From positions 1 to 64,000 of the forward strand of contig CAMHQC010000006.1 in NCBI GenBank assembly GCA_946187325.1: a stretch of DNA of 64,000 bases, given 5' to 3'. This DNA is from an uncultured Clostridia bacterium (GTDB lineage Bacteria; Bacillota; Clostridia; Oscillospirales; Acutalibacteraceae). Below are positions 39,818-50,000 of the stretch, piece after piece. Positions within the stretch are counted from its first letter, which is position 1. Every line of letters starts with the position of its first letter. Below the pieces are notes generated by a model. It did not search any database. It worked only from the letters and a program-made list of their open reading frames with translations, and had not been told where the DNA came from. The position numbers and the translations under genes are program-made.

Positions 39818-41781
39818 TCGTCGTCACCGCCCTTATCGCTCAGGCTCGCGCCGGCTTTTTTGGACTTATCTATCCCCGCCGTCTCGACCGTAGCTTTACC
39901 CATATCGGTAAGTTCTTCATAACGGGGGATAGAGCCGATGACATTTTCGACCAGGTAGTCCATATTTATAATTTGTTCAAGGCTTAACGACTTCTGTGAT
40001 TCGCCGATTTTTTCGCCTTTCTGATTTATAAGCGGAGTTAAAAACGGAATACAAACATCGTGCTTGATGCTTTCTTTAAGAAGATCGCAAAATCTCTTTG
40101 ACGCGGTTGAGAGAGTTTCTGAGTACACGATATCCACAACGTCAGACGACATACCCAAGAAGTAGTTTAGCGCCTTACTGCTGCTTTCGTATTCGGATTT
40201 AAGAGTTTTACTGAAAACTCTCCTGAGAATAGTCTCGTAGTAAATACCCCATCTCCAAACCGGGTTCGCGATTAACTCAAGCGTATCGCCGTTAACGTAG
40301 GACAGACCGTAGCTGTTTCGGTCGTCGTTTAAGAAACGAGCCGTGTCCTGTGACGAAATAAAATGCACGCCTTGATTTTTAAGAGCCAAAGCCGCGTCTT
40401 TGGCGCCCTTAATAGCCGACCATTCAAGGTATACCTTAGCGCGCGGATTTGTCATCTGAGCGCCGAGAGCGAACGCGTTAATCGCGGCGATTTGTCCGTA
40501 TATCGGATAGTCGCATACGTAACCGAGTTTACCGCTTTCGCTGAGCGTACCCGCAAGAGCGCCGAGTATAAACTTAGCTTCGTACATACGCGTGTAATAG
40601 GTGCGGATATAGCGGTGCGATGTGTTCAGCGAGCAGTTCATTATAATAACGTTAGGATGGTCTACAGCGGCTCTCAAGCTAGCCTGAAGCAGCCGCGGAG
40701 TAGTGGTAAAGATAATGTCGCTTTTATCGTCTACAGCTTGTTTAATCACCTTTAGCGGATCATCCGCCATAGCGTTAGTGTAGGCTTTAGTTTCAATCTT
40801 TCCGTCAAAAATCTGCTGTACATATTTTCTGCCTTTTTCGTGTTCGTGAACCCAGCCCGAGCTTTCAGGAGTACCGTCGTAGATAAACGCCGCTTTTAAA
40901 ACGGACGGATTTATTACAGGCAGAACCTTCGATAAAACGCTCGGCTTCTTTTCCTCGGGAGGATCGGTTTTAATTTCGATAGGAGCCTCGTCCTGCTGGA
41001 GCGAAACTTCCTCCCATATTTTAGAGAGGTTTTTCTTTATAATATCGGAATCGCTGTGTTTAAGCTCATTGTAGCCGTAAACCTTGATGTAGCTGAGTAT
41101 CGCGTCACCGATAGTGGACTGGAGCTTTTCGCCGCCCTTAGCGATATACGCCTTTTTAAAGCGGTAATATACGGCGGAAAAACCGCTTATTTCATCATCG
41201 TTCCACTGCTCGTCGGCTTCTTTACCCAACAGCTTTTGGAGCTGGGCGAAACGCCCTTTTTTACTGAACTCAATAAAATTAATTTTGCTGAGTTTATAGA
41301 AATCCAAAAACTCGTAATAAAGCGTAGTTTCGTAATCGTCGGTTTTTTCGGGCAAAATACGAGTTACGTGTCCGACAATTGTTTCCGCCTTAAAGTATTT
41401 CAGCACGCTTACGCGCTTGTTGCCTTCCTGAACATAAAAACGGTTCATATATTCGTAAGCGGTAATCGGATCGCGGATACCTTCGTTAAGGTGAGCGTCG
41501 CAAAGCCGTTTCCATTTATCGGCGAACTCGGTTTTTTCCTCGAGTATAGGCATAAAATTCGCCGCGAAAGCGTTCGAGCGTCCTTTTGTTTTAGTACCGA
41601 CAATTTTCTCGGCGGGAATCTGTACAAGCCCGAGGTCTATCCCTGAGGAAGTGTTTTCAGACGAAATAAACTCGTCCAGAACAGGTAAAAACGGAGATTT
41701 ACCCTTGCTGACGCAAGCGCGGTATTCTTTTTGAGCAAGCTTCAGAGCTTCTTTATAATATGTTTCAGGCATATCATTCAC
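39814..41781 (-). CDS. Cytoplasmic ParB-like / BMP-family binding-protein fusion
   Basis: 655 residues, no signal peptide or lipobox. Residues 20-150 have a ParB/sulfiredoxin-like stretch with MNRFYVQEGNKRVSVLKYF, where ParB-type domains carry their nucleotide-binding GxxR motif. Residues 310-560 are a BMP/PnrA-type periplasmic-binding-protein fold (AAFIYDGTPESSGWVHEHEK, KFILGALAG, GYVCDYPIYGQIAAINAFALG), a family that binds nucleosides. Without an export signal it is more likely an intracellular sensor than a transporter part. It is coupled to the phosphoesterase. Confidence 0.75.
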   Translation of the reverse strand: MNDMPETYYKEALKLAQKEYRACVSKGKSPFLPVLDEFISSENTSSGIDLGLVQIPAEKIVGTKTKGRSNAFAANFMPILEEKTEFADKWKRLCDAHLNEGIRDPITAYEYMNRFYVQEGNKRVSVLKYFKAETIVGHVTRILPEKTDDYETTLYYEFLDFYKLSKINFIEFSKKGRFAQLQKLLGKEADEQWNDDEISGFSAVYYRFKKAYIAKGGEKLQSTIGDAILSYIKVYGYNELKHSDSDIIKKNLSKIWEEVSLQQDEAPIEIKTDPPEEKKPSVLSKVLPVINPSVLKAAFIYDGTPESSGWVHEHEKGRKYVQQIFDGKIETKAYTNAMADDPLKVIKQAVDDKSDIIFTTTPRLLQASLRAAVDHPNVIIMNCSLNTSHRYIRTYYTRMYEAKFILGALAGTLSESGKLGYVCDYPIYGQIAAINAFALGAQMTNPRAKVYLEWSAIKGAKDAALALKNQGVHFISSQDTARFLNDDRNSYGLSYVNGDTLELIANPVWRWGIYYETILRRVFSKTLKSEYESSSKALNYFLGMSSDVVDIVYSETLSTASKRFCDLLKESIKHDVCIPFLTPLINQKGEKIGESQKSLSLEQIINMDYLVENVIGSIPRYEELTDMGKATVETAGIDKSKKAGASLSDKGGDDE

Positions 41782-41837
41782 TCCTAAATGTGTATATAAA
41801 TAGTATAATACAAATCTCGTTTGTTGTCTATAGAAAA

Positions 41838-41867
41838 CGGTCGGGAAAACTTGCGTTTACCCGACCG
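41838..41867 (-). terminator. Terminator of the LRR lipoprotein gene
   Basis: CGGTCGGGTAAAC...GTTTTCCCGACCG followed by TTTTC on the minus strand. Confidence 0.75.
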
Positions 41868-41886
41868 AATAATTCAGTTGTTTAGT

Positions 41887-42894
41887 TTAATTAACCTTAA
41901 CGCTCTTATCGAACGCCTTGTCGTTAACGTTACAGCTCTTGGGAACAGTAACCTTACTGATAGCGCAATTCGCGAAAGCGTTACTGCCGATGCTTGTAAT
42001 GCTGTCGGAGAAGGTAACGTCGGAGAGCTTTTTACATCCGTAGAAAGTAAAGTTGCCGATAATCGTAACGTTCTTCGGGAAACTGAGCTTTTTAACGCTC
42101 TCGCAACTCTCGAATACTCTTACGCCGATATTGCTGACGCCCTTACCGAAGTCGATTTCCTCTAAAGCCTTACAATCCTTGAAAGCGTATCCGCCGAGCA
42201 TAAAGAGGCTGTCGGGGAGTTTAATTTTTTCAAGAGAAGTACATCCCTCAAAGATGTTACTGCCCATTCTTGTGATATTCTCGGAAAGTGTAACTTCCTC
42301 AAGACCTGTACATCCGTTGAAAGTATTGTCGTTTAAGAGAGATACTGTGTCGGGAATAGTGATTTCCTCGATAGAAGTACAACCCGCGAACGCCTGCATA
42401 GCGATGCTCTCGAGTTTACCGGGTAGCTCGATATCGGAAAGCTTCTTACAACCCTCGAAAGCGAATCCGCCTATACTTTTAACGGTATCGGGAAGGTCAA
42501 CTTCCTCGAGCTTAGCGCAGTTCTTAAACGCGCTTGCGCCGATATTATCGATACCCTCGAGAATCTCAACTTCCTTGAGCGACTTATTATTCTCGAAAGC
42601 GTTAGCCGAAATTCTCGTAACGGCGTTACCTTTAATAAAAGAGGGAACGGTAAGCTTCTTTAAGCTCTTATCCTTAAGACCGGTAATACTGGCCTCGCCC
42701 TCAACTACCTCGTACTTAACCTTTTTGTAATCGCCGTTATTATCGACAGCTTTTACGGTAGCGGCTTCGGTAGCTTTTACCTCGGCTTTAGTTTCTTTCT
42801 CTACGCTCGCGGACTGATTAGAACCGCCGCAGCCTGAGAAAATCATCATAACCGCTAAGCCCGCGGTCAAGGCGCCTGTTAGTAATTTTTTCAT
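41887..42894 (-). CDS. BspA-like leucine-rich repeat lipoprotein
   Basis: 335 residues. A lipoprotein signal ends MMIFSGCGG (lipobox Cys). After a Thr/Glu/Ala-rich linker come about ten LRR_5 repeats of 22-24 residues of the form AFEGCKKLSDIELPGKLESI. Such repeats make an elongated solenoid used for adhesion. The C-terminus has no dockerin, unlike the LRR protein at 51492. It sits on the outer face of the membrane. Confidence 0.92.
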   Translation of the reverse strand: MKKLLTGALTAGLAVMMIFSGCGGSNQSASVEKETKAEVKATEAATVKAVDNNGDYKKVKYEVVEGEASITGLKDKSLKKLTVPSFIKGNAVTRISANAFENNKSLKEVEILEGIDNIGASAFKNCAKLEEVDLPDTVKSIGGFAFEGCKKLSDIELPGKLESIAMQAFAGCTSIEEITIPDTVSLLNDNTFNGCTGLEEVTLSENITRMGSNIFEGCTSLEKIKLPDSLFMLGGYAFKDCKALEEIDFGKGVSNIGVRVFESCESVKKLSFPKNVTIIGNFTFYGCKKLSDVTFSDSITSIGSNAFANCAISKVTVPKSCNVNDKAFDKSVKVN

Positions 42895-43130
42895 AATTTC
42901 ACACTCCTAAAATAGTATACTTTAATAATACAGAGATTTTCGCTAAAAATCAATACCTATTTGATAAAGAGTTTATTATTTTGGGACTTAAAAAACTTGT
43001 ACCCCTTATTAAAGAGGTCAAAATCGCTGCGTAAAAAAGCATAAAAAACCGCAATTTTCCGATATGGAAAAATGCAGTATTTATATCACAATTTTTACTT
43101 TTTATTTTTGTTATAATTCTTCGAAATCTC

Positions 43131-43160
43131 TTGACAAAGTATCATTATTTATAGTAAAAT
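43131..43160 (+). promoter_or_regulatory. Promoter of the Lys/Ser-rich lipoprotein gene
   Basis: TTGACA, 18-base spacer, TAAAAT. The rest of 42895-43299 shows no gene. Confidence 0.65.
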
Positions 43161-43299
43161 GTTCAATAAGTAGGTACGCTTATTATAACAATTAGTGTCT
43201 ATATTGGCAGTAAATACCAATTTGATGATAATTTTACACAAAAACTGCGTAGTTATTTACACATTTTTTAATTCAAACAGAGAGGCTGTGGCTGTATTT

Positions 43300-43776
43300 A
43301 TGCGGCTATATATAAAGAAAAGGACAATCGCCCTGCTTATCGGCACGGTTGTGTCCGCGGTAATTCTATCGTCTTGCGGTTGCGCGGGAGGTAATGTTAC
43401 AAAAAACACCTCCGCCGTTTCCAAAACGACTTCCGAAGCTTCCGCCGGCGGTACAAACGTTACCAAGGATAAAGACGGTAACACTGTCACCAAGGATAAA
43501 AACGGCGAGATTGTCTCGGTTAAGGACAAAAGCGGTAAGAGCGTTGATGTAAAAAAATACATCGCCTCGCATCCCTCGGCGAAGGTATCTAAGTCCGATA
43601 CTTCTAAGAGTAAATCCGCGTCCAAGGGTTCAGTTAAGACTAATTCCTCTAAAACTAAGTCAAGCTCAAAGACCAATAAATCCACTTCATCTAAAAACGG
43701 CGTAGAAAAGGAAATTCCCCGCATAGTAGAAACTTCTCCCAAGGCAACTTCTAAGGAAACTTTTCCCGATTTTTAG
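43300..43776 (+). CDS. Low-complexity Lys/Ser/Thr-rich lipoprotein
   Basis: 158 residues from the ATG at 43300; the track start at 43195 adds 35 residues with no signal character. MRLYIKKRTIALLIGTVVSA is followed by the lipobox LSSC. The mature part holds short repeats (VTKDKDGNT, VTKDKNGEI, VSVKDKSGKS) and a long Ser/Lys/Thr stretch, probably an extended spacer on the cell surface. No enzyme motif. Confidence 0.7.
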   Translation: MRLYIKKRTIALLIGTVVSAVILSSCGCAGGNVTKNTSAVSKTTSEASAGGTNVTKDKDGNTVTKDKNGEIVSVKDKSGKSVDVKKYIASHPSAKVSKSDTSKSKSASKGSVKTNSSKTKSSSKTNKSTSSKNGVEKEIPRIVETSPKATSKETFPDF

Positions 43777-43795
43777 TTCATATAAAAGGAAATTA

Positions 43796-43932
43796 TTGTA
43801 AGCAAAGCTTTTTCCAAAGCGAAAACCACACTTGGCAGACGAATCGGCTCAACTGGTTCGTGCGTAAATGTCAGGCTTGGGTTTAATTACGTAGGTCAGA
43901 CGTAAAGCTAAGGCGAAAGCGGCTGCTTGCAA
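43796..43932 (+). ncRNA. Possible structured leader RNA before the giant surface protein
   Basis: TTGTAAGCA (43796) pairs with TGCTTGCAA (43924). Several inner pairs occur, such as ACGAA/TTCGT and GCTAAGGCGAAAGCGGC-like stems. A GCGGG-TGAAT-CCCGC hairpin follows just before the AGG site at 43980. I compared it from memory with c-di-GMP and other riboswitch classes and found no match. Confidence 0.4.
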
Positions 43933-44013
43933 CTTCAATATAAAGAAAATTGAAAAATATTCTGTTTCAATTTTCTAATGCGGGTGAATCCCGCGGATCG
44001 GAGGTTATAATTT

Positions 44014-47000
44014 ATGAAAACGAAAGTAAAGCGACTTTCAAAAAGAACATTAGCTATGCTCTTGTCGGTACTTATGATGGTTTCGATTGTTACGGTCGGA
44101 ACTATTTCGGCGAGTGCGTGGTGGTGGACTAATGGTGACTATCGCTTAATTGGTGATTTTAATAATTGGGCTTGGGATAGTAATTATCTCACGTTATCCG
44201 AGTCCTCGGGTACTTATACTGGAACTATGTACCTTTACGGAAGTGCTTCGACTTCCAATTTCAAATTCTCATTTTTAAATAGGAATGATAGTGGTACAAG
44301 GTTCAATCCCTATGGTGATTCTGATTATAAACTGACAGATAACACTAATTATGGCACGGATGGTCCGCAGAATGGAAAGTGCTTTTATCTCGAAAGAAAA
44401 ACTCAATTAGGCAGCTCTGCGTCTGATCTTTACCAAGTTGATTTTACTATCAAAGCGAATCAGAATAAACCAGATGTAAAATTCCATAAAGTTGGTAAGG
44501 TTTCCGCTATTTCTCCTTCTGCTACTACTAAAAAGGGCTCTACCGCGACTAACAGCTTTGAAACTGGAGACACTGTTACGATAGTACCGTCATATTCGGG
44601 TACGGCTATCGGTACGATTTCTTATACTTATGAGTATAAACTTTCTACAGCCAGTTCTTATACAAGTTTAGGTTCAACCGCTACTTTCACTCCTACAACT
44701 GCGGGTACTTATAATGTGCGAGTTAAAGCTTCTGATAATGGTATCAAGACTTCAGGAGATGGTACAACTAACGGTACTGAAGCCCGTAAAACTGAAACTT
44801 CTTCGGCTTATAATATTACTGTAGCAGCTCCCGCTTGCACACCTGCAATCAGGGGTACGTCGGGTACTGACGAGTTAGCTGATACGACAATCAACTCGCA
44901 TCAGACCCTGCAATTCAAGGTGTATGATCCCAACAGTCATACTTCCTCCCTTTCGATCACAAAGGACGGTACCGCTCAGACCGCGTCTACCTATTTAAGC
45001 GCGACATCGAATATCGCAAGCGGTACGACCGTTACCTTTACTCCTACAGCCGACGCGGCCGCAACCTACGTTATTACGCAGTCTTGTTCCGGCGGCGGTT
45101 CCGATAGTGTGACAATCACAGTAACGAATCCTGATATTTATTTCAAGCGCGGTGGACAGACAGCTATTCAAGGCGGACAAGACGGTGATAAGTCCACGAA
45201 GATGACATACGATTCAGCTGCAACCACTACCCTCGGCGGTACTGCAGGTCACGCCGTCTATTCATTAAAGGACTATAGCTTCGGCGGTACTTCGGCTACC
45301 TACTGGGCGATCTATAACGGAACAAACAATAAGTCGTATAACACGGCGATCACCAGTTCTACCGCGAACGCGAAGCTCGGCCAGACCGGTATCAGTACGG
45401 TCAATATCTCTAGCAGTTCCAAAACAATTACTCCTTCCGGAACAAAAGATCATTACAATCTGTACTATGATCTGATTACAGATAAGTTCTATATCGAATA
45501 TCCGGTCGCCATGACGACAAAATACGTCAAAGGACCGACATACAATTCAACTAATACAGTTAATATAGGAACTACCTATATCGCATATAATACGGTGTTT
45601 GCTCAGCCGTCGAATCCGACTGCTCCCACAGGCTACACCTTTGAGACAAACGGCTGGTACACCAATAATGCGTGTACGACAAAAGCCAGCTTCACATCAG
45701 CAAGAACGGCTAACGCAACATTCTACGCTAAAATGGTCGCAAAGCAAGCGACTGTGACTTTTGATACTAACGGCGCAACTTCTAACGGTACTCAGACAGT
45801 ATCCGGAAAAGCTACTTACGGCGTAGCTATGCCTTCCTTTACGACATATACCGCGCCCACTAAGACAGGTTATTCCTTAGACGGTTGGTATGACGCTTCG
45901 ACAAGCGGCACAAAGTATTATAATGCCGACGGTACCAGCGCGAAGAGCTGGGATAAGAACACCACAAACTCTACTCCTCTTTATGCTCACTGGATAGAGG
46001 TTAAAGCCGGCGCGACTATAAAGGCTTACACTAACGGTTCTGCTTCCGGCACTGGCGGTACGGTCAAGGTTGGTTCTTCCGGCACAGCCGGCGCGACCGC
46101 GACGATTGATAACAATAATACATTTGGTATTGATACCGCGAGCCCCGCGATCATCAAAGCGTCGACTGCTTCGGGATATACCTTCAAAGGTTGGGAGACC
46201 GGCGGTACATACGGCAGTCACGTCAGGCTGTATATCGACTCCGCGTGTACGACTCTCTACGACAAAGCGACTTACGGCGGAACCATTTCCACCGTTTATG
46301 CTAAGACTGACGGTTATACTGCTAATTCAATGACGACGGTGAACACTGAGATCCGTGCGATGTTTGAATCGGCGAAGTACACCATCACTTATTCCGGTAA
46401 GTATACTGATAACGGTACGACTCAGAACGCTATCACCGCTACTCAGGGTACCTTTACCGTGACCAACAACTCTAACAGCGGCGCCAATGTTGCCTCCGGT
46501 TCTACGGTCAATTATCAGAATAAGCTGACTGTTACCGCGACCCCCGCGGCAGGCTATGTTGTCGACGGTATCTATTACAAGACTACCTCTGACGGCACTT
46601 GGAACAAGATGACGACCGCTACCAATACTTCTACCGGCGCTGTTTACAATAACAACTTTAATGTAGAGAGCAACTGGTTCTTTGAAGCACGCTTCAAGAA
46701 GATCTACCACATCTCTCTGTACAATACAACAGAGGAAGTCGGTGGAGACTTTAGGTATATTTCCGGACCTCCTATGAGAGTTACCGTGACCCCCGAGGGT
46801 GGAACAGCTGTCACCTATACTTATAAGAAAAATGTTGCCGCTACCTCTGAAGGCGCAACTCGCACGGAATCCGGCAACTATAATGAGGGCGATCTGCTGA
46901 CCGTCTATGCAGGTGACACCGTCGTGCTGACATACGCGGCGCTCGCGTCCTCCGATACGATCACAGGCGTATTCTTCAATAACAGTAAAAGATATACCTG

Positions 47001-50000
47001 TGAGGGTCAAGAAGACAACCTTTACAAAAACCGTGAATATAAAGCGGCAGGCTGGGGCACTGACGGTGACGATAGCTGGGACTATGACTACATGGCGGCT
47101 ACCACCCTCTACGCGAACGAGAACTATTATGAGGGTTCTGTTGCCACTACGATTGCCGGTCAGAAAGCAAACTATCAGGCGAAGGACGGCGTAGACAACA
47201 ACATGCACACCGTCACCTTCGTAGCAAAGAGCGATTATCTCAACATCGACCTTGAGATCGCAACCAAGCGCCAGTTCATCTTCACCGATGAGACCGGTCT
47301 TGATATCCGCTCTGAGATGATGGATAACTACTACAATCCGCTCTCTGAGGTTTCCGCTTCTTCAGCAACCACCAAGTTCGGTATCAAGCTCGCGACCTCC
47401 GATACATGCTCTTACGCTTGGGGCACCGGAGCTAAGGTGAAGTTCTATCGTGACGCTGCCTGCACCAACGAAGTGACCGGCGTCTTCACTGTCGCAAGTT
47501 CTGCTGATTCGAGTGGCTACTTCGTCATCAGCGGCACCATGCCGAACTACAACGTCTATATTAAGCCGAACATTGTGACGAAGTATCAGGTGTCTCTCGG
47601 TACCGTCATGCTCGCCGATGTATCTACCAACAACTACAGTTATTGGAACCAGGCGGCTGACGTATCGCTGAATTACGGCGGAACGAAGTACAAGAATGAA
47701 AAATACGACGGGATCACCGCTCCCGACAACTGTATCAAAGCGATCACAAAGGGCGATACCGTCACCTTTATCTCTTCGAATTATAACGATAAAACCCAGT
47801 ACACCTTCCTCGGATGGTACAAGGGCACTGCGGAAGGTCCGGACTATAAGAACGGTCTGCTCTCCGAGAAAGAGACCTTCAACTTTATCCCCAGAGCAAA
47901 TACCTATGTCTATGCAGTAGGTACACGTGACCTGTTTATCAACGGTAGTAAGTATATTACCGGCGCGACCAACGACTGGAACAGAACCGGTAGTAACGAT
48001 CCCGTCAACTTCAAGATGGAGTTCGATCCCACCAAGGGAACAAAGGGTATGTACTATTGGGAGCTTGACGCTGATACGCTCTATGCTGCAGTTTCTTCTA
48101 CCGGATATACCAACGGCGGCGGCGTTACTGAAAACGGATCGCATTGGTATTGGAATAATAACACCAACATGGGTAACTCATGGTTCCAGATTATGGACAG
48201 CCCGACCGGTTGGGATAGATCGGCTGTTTGGGGCGCTAACGATGACTCCGACTTTAAGACGACTGAAACCAATAAAATCGAATACGGTAAAATCAGAAAA
48301 GGCACTTCCGGAAATGATTGGAAAGCTGTAGAAGCCTGTGGTTATATCAAATTCAAAGAGTCTGATTATCCCGGCTGGAGCGCTCCGCTGAGGATCTATG
48401 TTGATCCTACTGCAACAGGCGTCAATAAGGGCAGATTCACGGTTGAGCCTACACCGACCTACTCGAATCTCTATGTATCCAACGGCTTTGATGTCGGCGG
48501 TACCTCGAGAAATACTGCGACAACAGTTACAGTTCCTACCGGCGAGACTTCATTCACCATTAAGTCAGAGGGCGCCGGCTGGAATCCCGACCACGAGGGT
48601 CATGTTCAACATTATATTCCTCAGAAGAAGAACGCGAAAGTTCGCATCACTAAGACCTGCTCCGCGAACGAGAAGATCGTCGCATTCGATATTTATGATA
48701 TCGATAACGATACTTTCTATTCCCGTACCGATGTAACGGCAAGCGAAAATAACTATTACATCGACCTCCAGTGCACGATGCAGCAAAATCTGTATATCGT
48801 ACCTGTTGTTCAGGAAAAATCTGCTGATCTGACTATCAACTTCGACGGTACTCAGTTGAACAAGGCTCAGTGGGGCGAGATCGTTACCGCTTATGCTTGG
48901 TACAGCGACGGCAGCTCTACCCATGCGCTGGGAGCATATCCCGGTCAGCCGATGGTTGTATCCGATGACGGCAACACATGGACAGCTGCCATCCCGTCTA
49001 CAAGAACGATCAGCGGTACGAAGTATACACTTGCCGGTATCCTCTTTACCAACTATGTTGACGGTAACCACTCATGGCTCGGATGCGGCAGTGTTATGGG
49101 TACTGAACAGAACGCCGGAACTCAGAGTATTAGTACTACCGGCGGTATCATTACTCAGTATAATATCATGAAGGATACTGACTATAGAAAGAACGATACC
49201 ACCGGTGAGTATCAATACTACGGCACCTATAACAAGGCAAACTTCAAGGCTCAGACCTACGACTACCGCGAGCCAGTCGCTATCTACAACAACGCTCCCA
49301 AGGGAGATGGCGTTAAGACTACCATCACCTTCGCAATGAAGGATGGCGATTCCTCTCTGATCTCGTGGAGACACAGCGAACTTACCGGTAATAATATTTT
49401 GAATCTGCCCTCTGGCTGGACTCCTCTCAGATGGGAATATCTGACCAACAGTACCGGTAAAAAGTATTCCGATTTGAACGGTCAACCGATGGAGGGTAAA
49501 CCTACCGCGACCTACTACATCGCGGCGAAGGGTCAGGTCATATATAAGGATGACAGCATGACTAAGGTCTACTATGGCGGTAAAGATTCAGACGCCCCGT
49601 CGCCTGCTGTCAGCTACGGTTTGTCCGGTACCAGCATCGACTTTAACTACGCTGTTCAGTGGTATGTCTATGACGCACAGGGCAACTACATCACCAACGT
49701 GCTTTCTTCTGCGTTTGCCGATCAGAAGGACGGTATGTCCTATATCGCAAAACAGCTCGACGACCTCGGTTATGCAGTCGACGGCAAATCTGTCGCTATC
49801 TGCTACGATAAGCCGAGATATATGTACACAGATGATGGTGGTGTTATCAACTCCGGCGCAAACTTCGACGCTTATCGTTTTGAGGGTCAGTGGTACTCGA
49901 CCGTTCAGACCGAGCCTGTTACCGTATCTGTTGGCGTCGGTATGATGACGGAGAACGGTGAAGTGATCGCTGACACCAACCATCCCGGTTACGGCGATGC

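Noticed and set aside
43796-43932. c-di-GMP riboswitch upstream of the giant protein
   Set aside because: GACGTAAAGC resembles part of the class I core, but the tetraloop, receptor and second stem are missing.
46327-47208. 293-residue and other long minus-strand ORFs within 44-51 kb
   Set aside because: They are antisense to the giant surface gene, a common result of its Thr/Gly-rich codon use; no start signals.
48565-49485. Further minus-strand ORFs in the giant gene
   Set aside because: Same reason; no plausible protein features.
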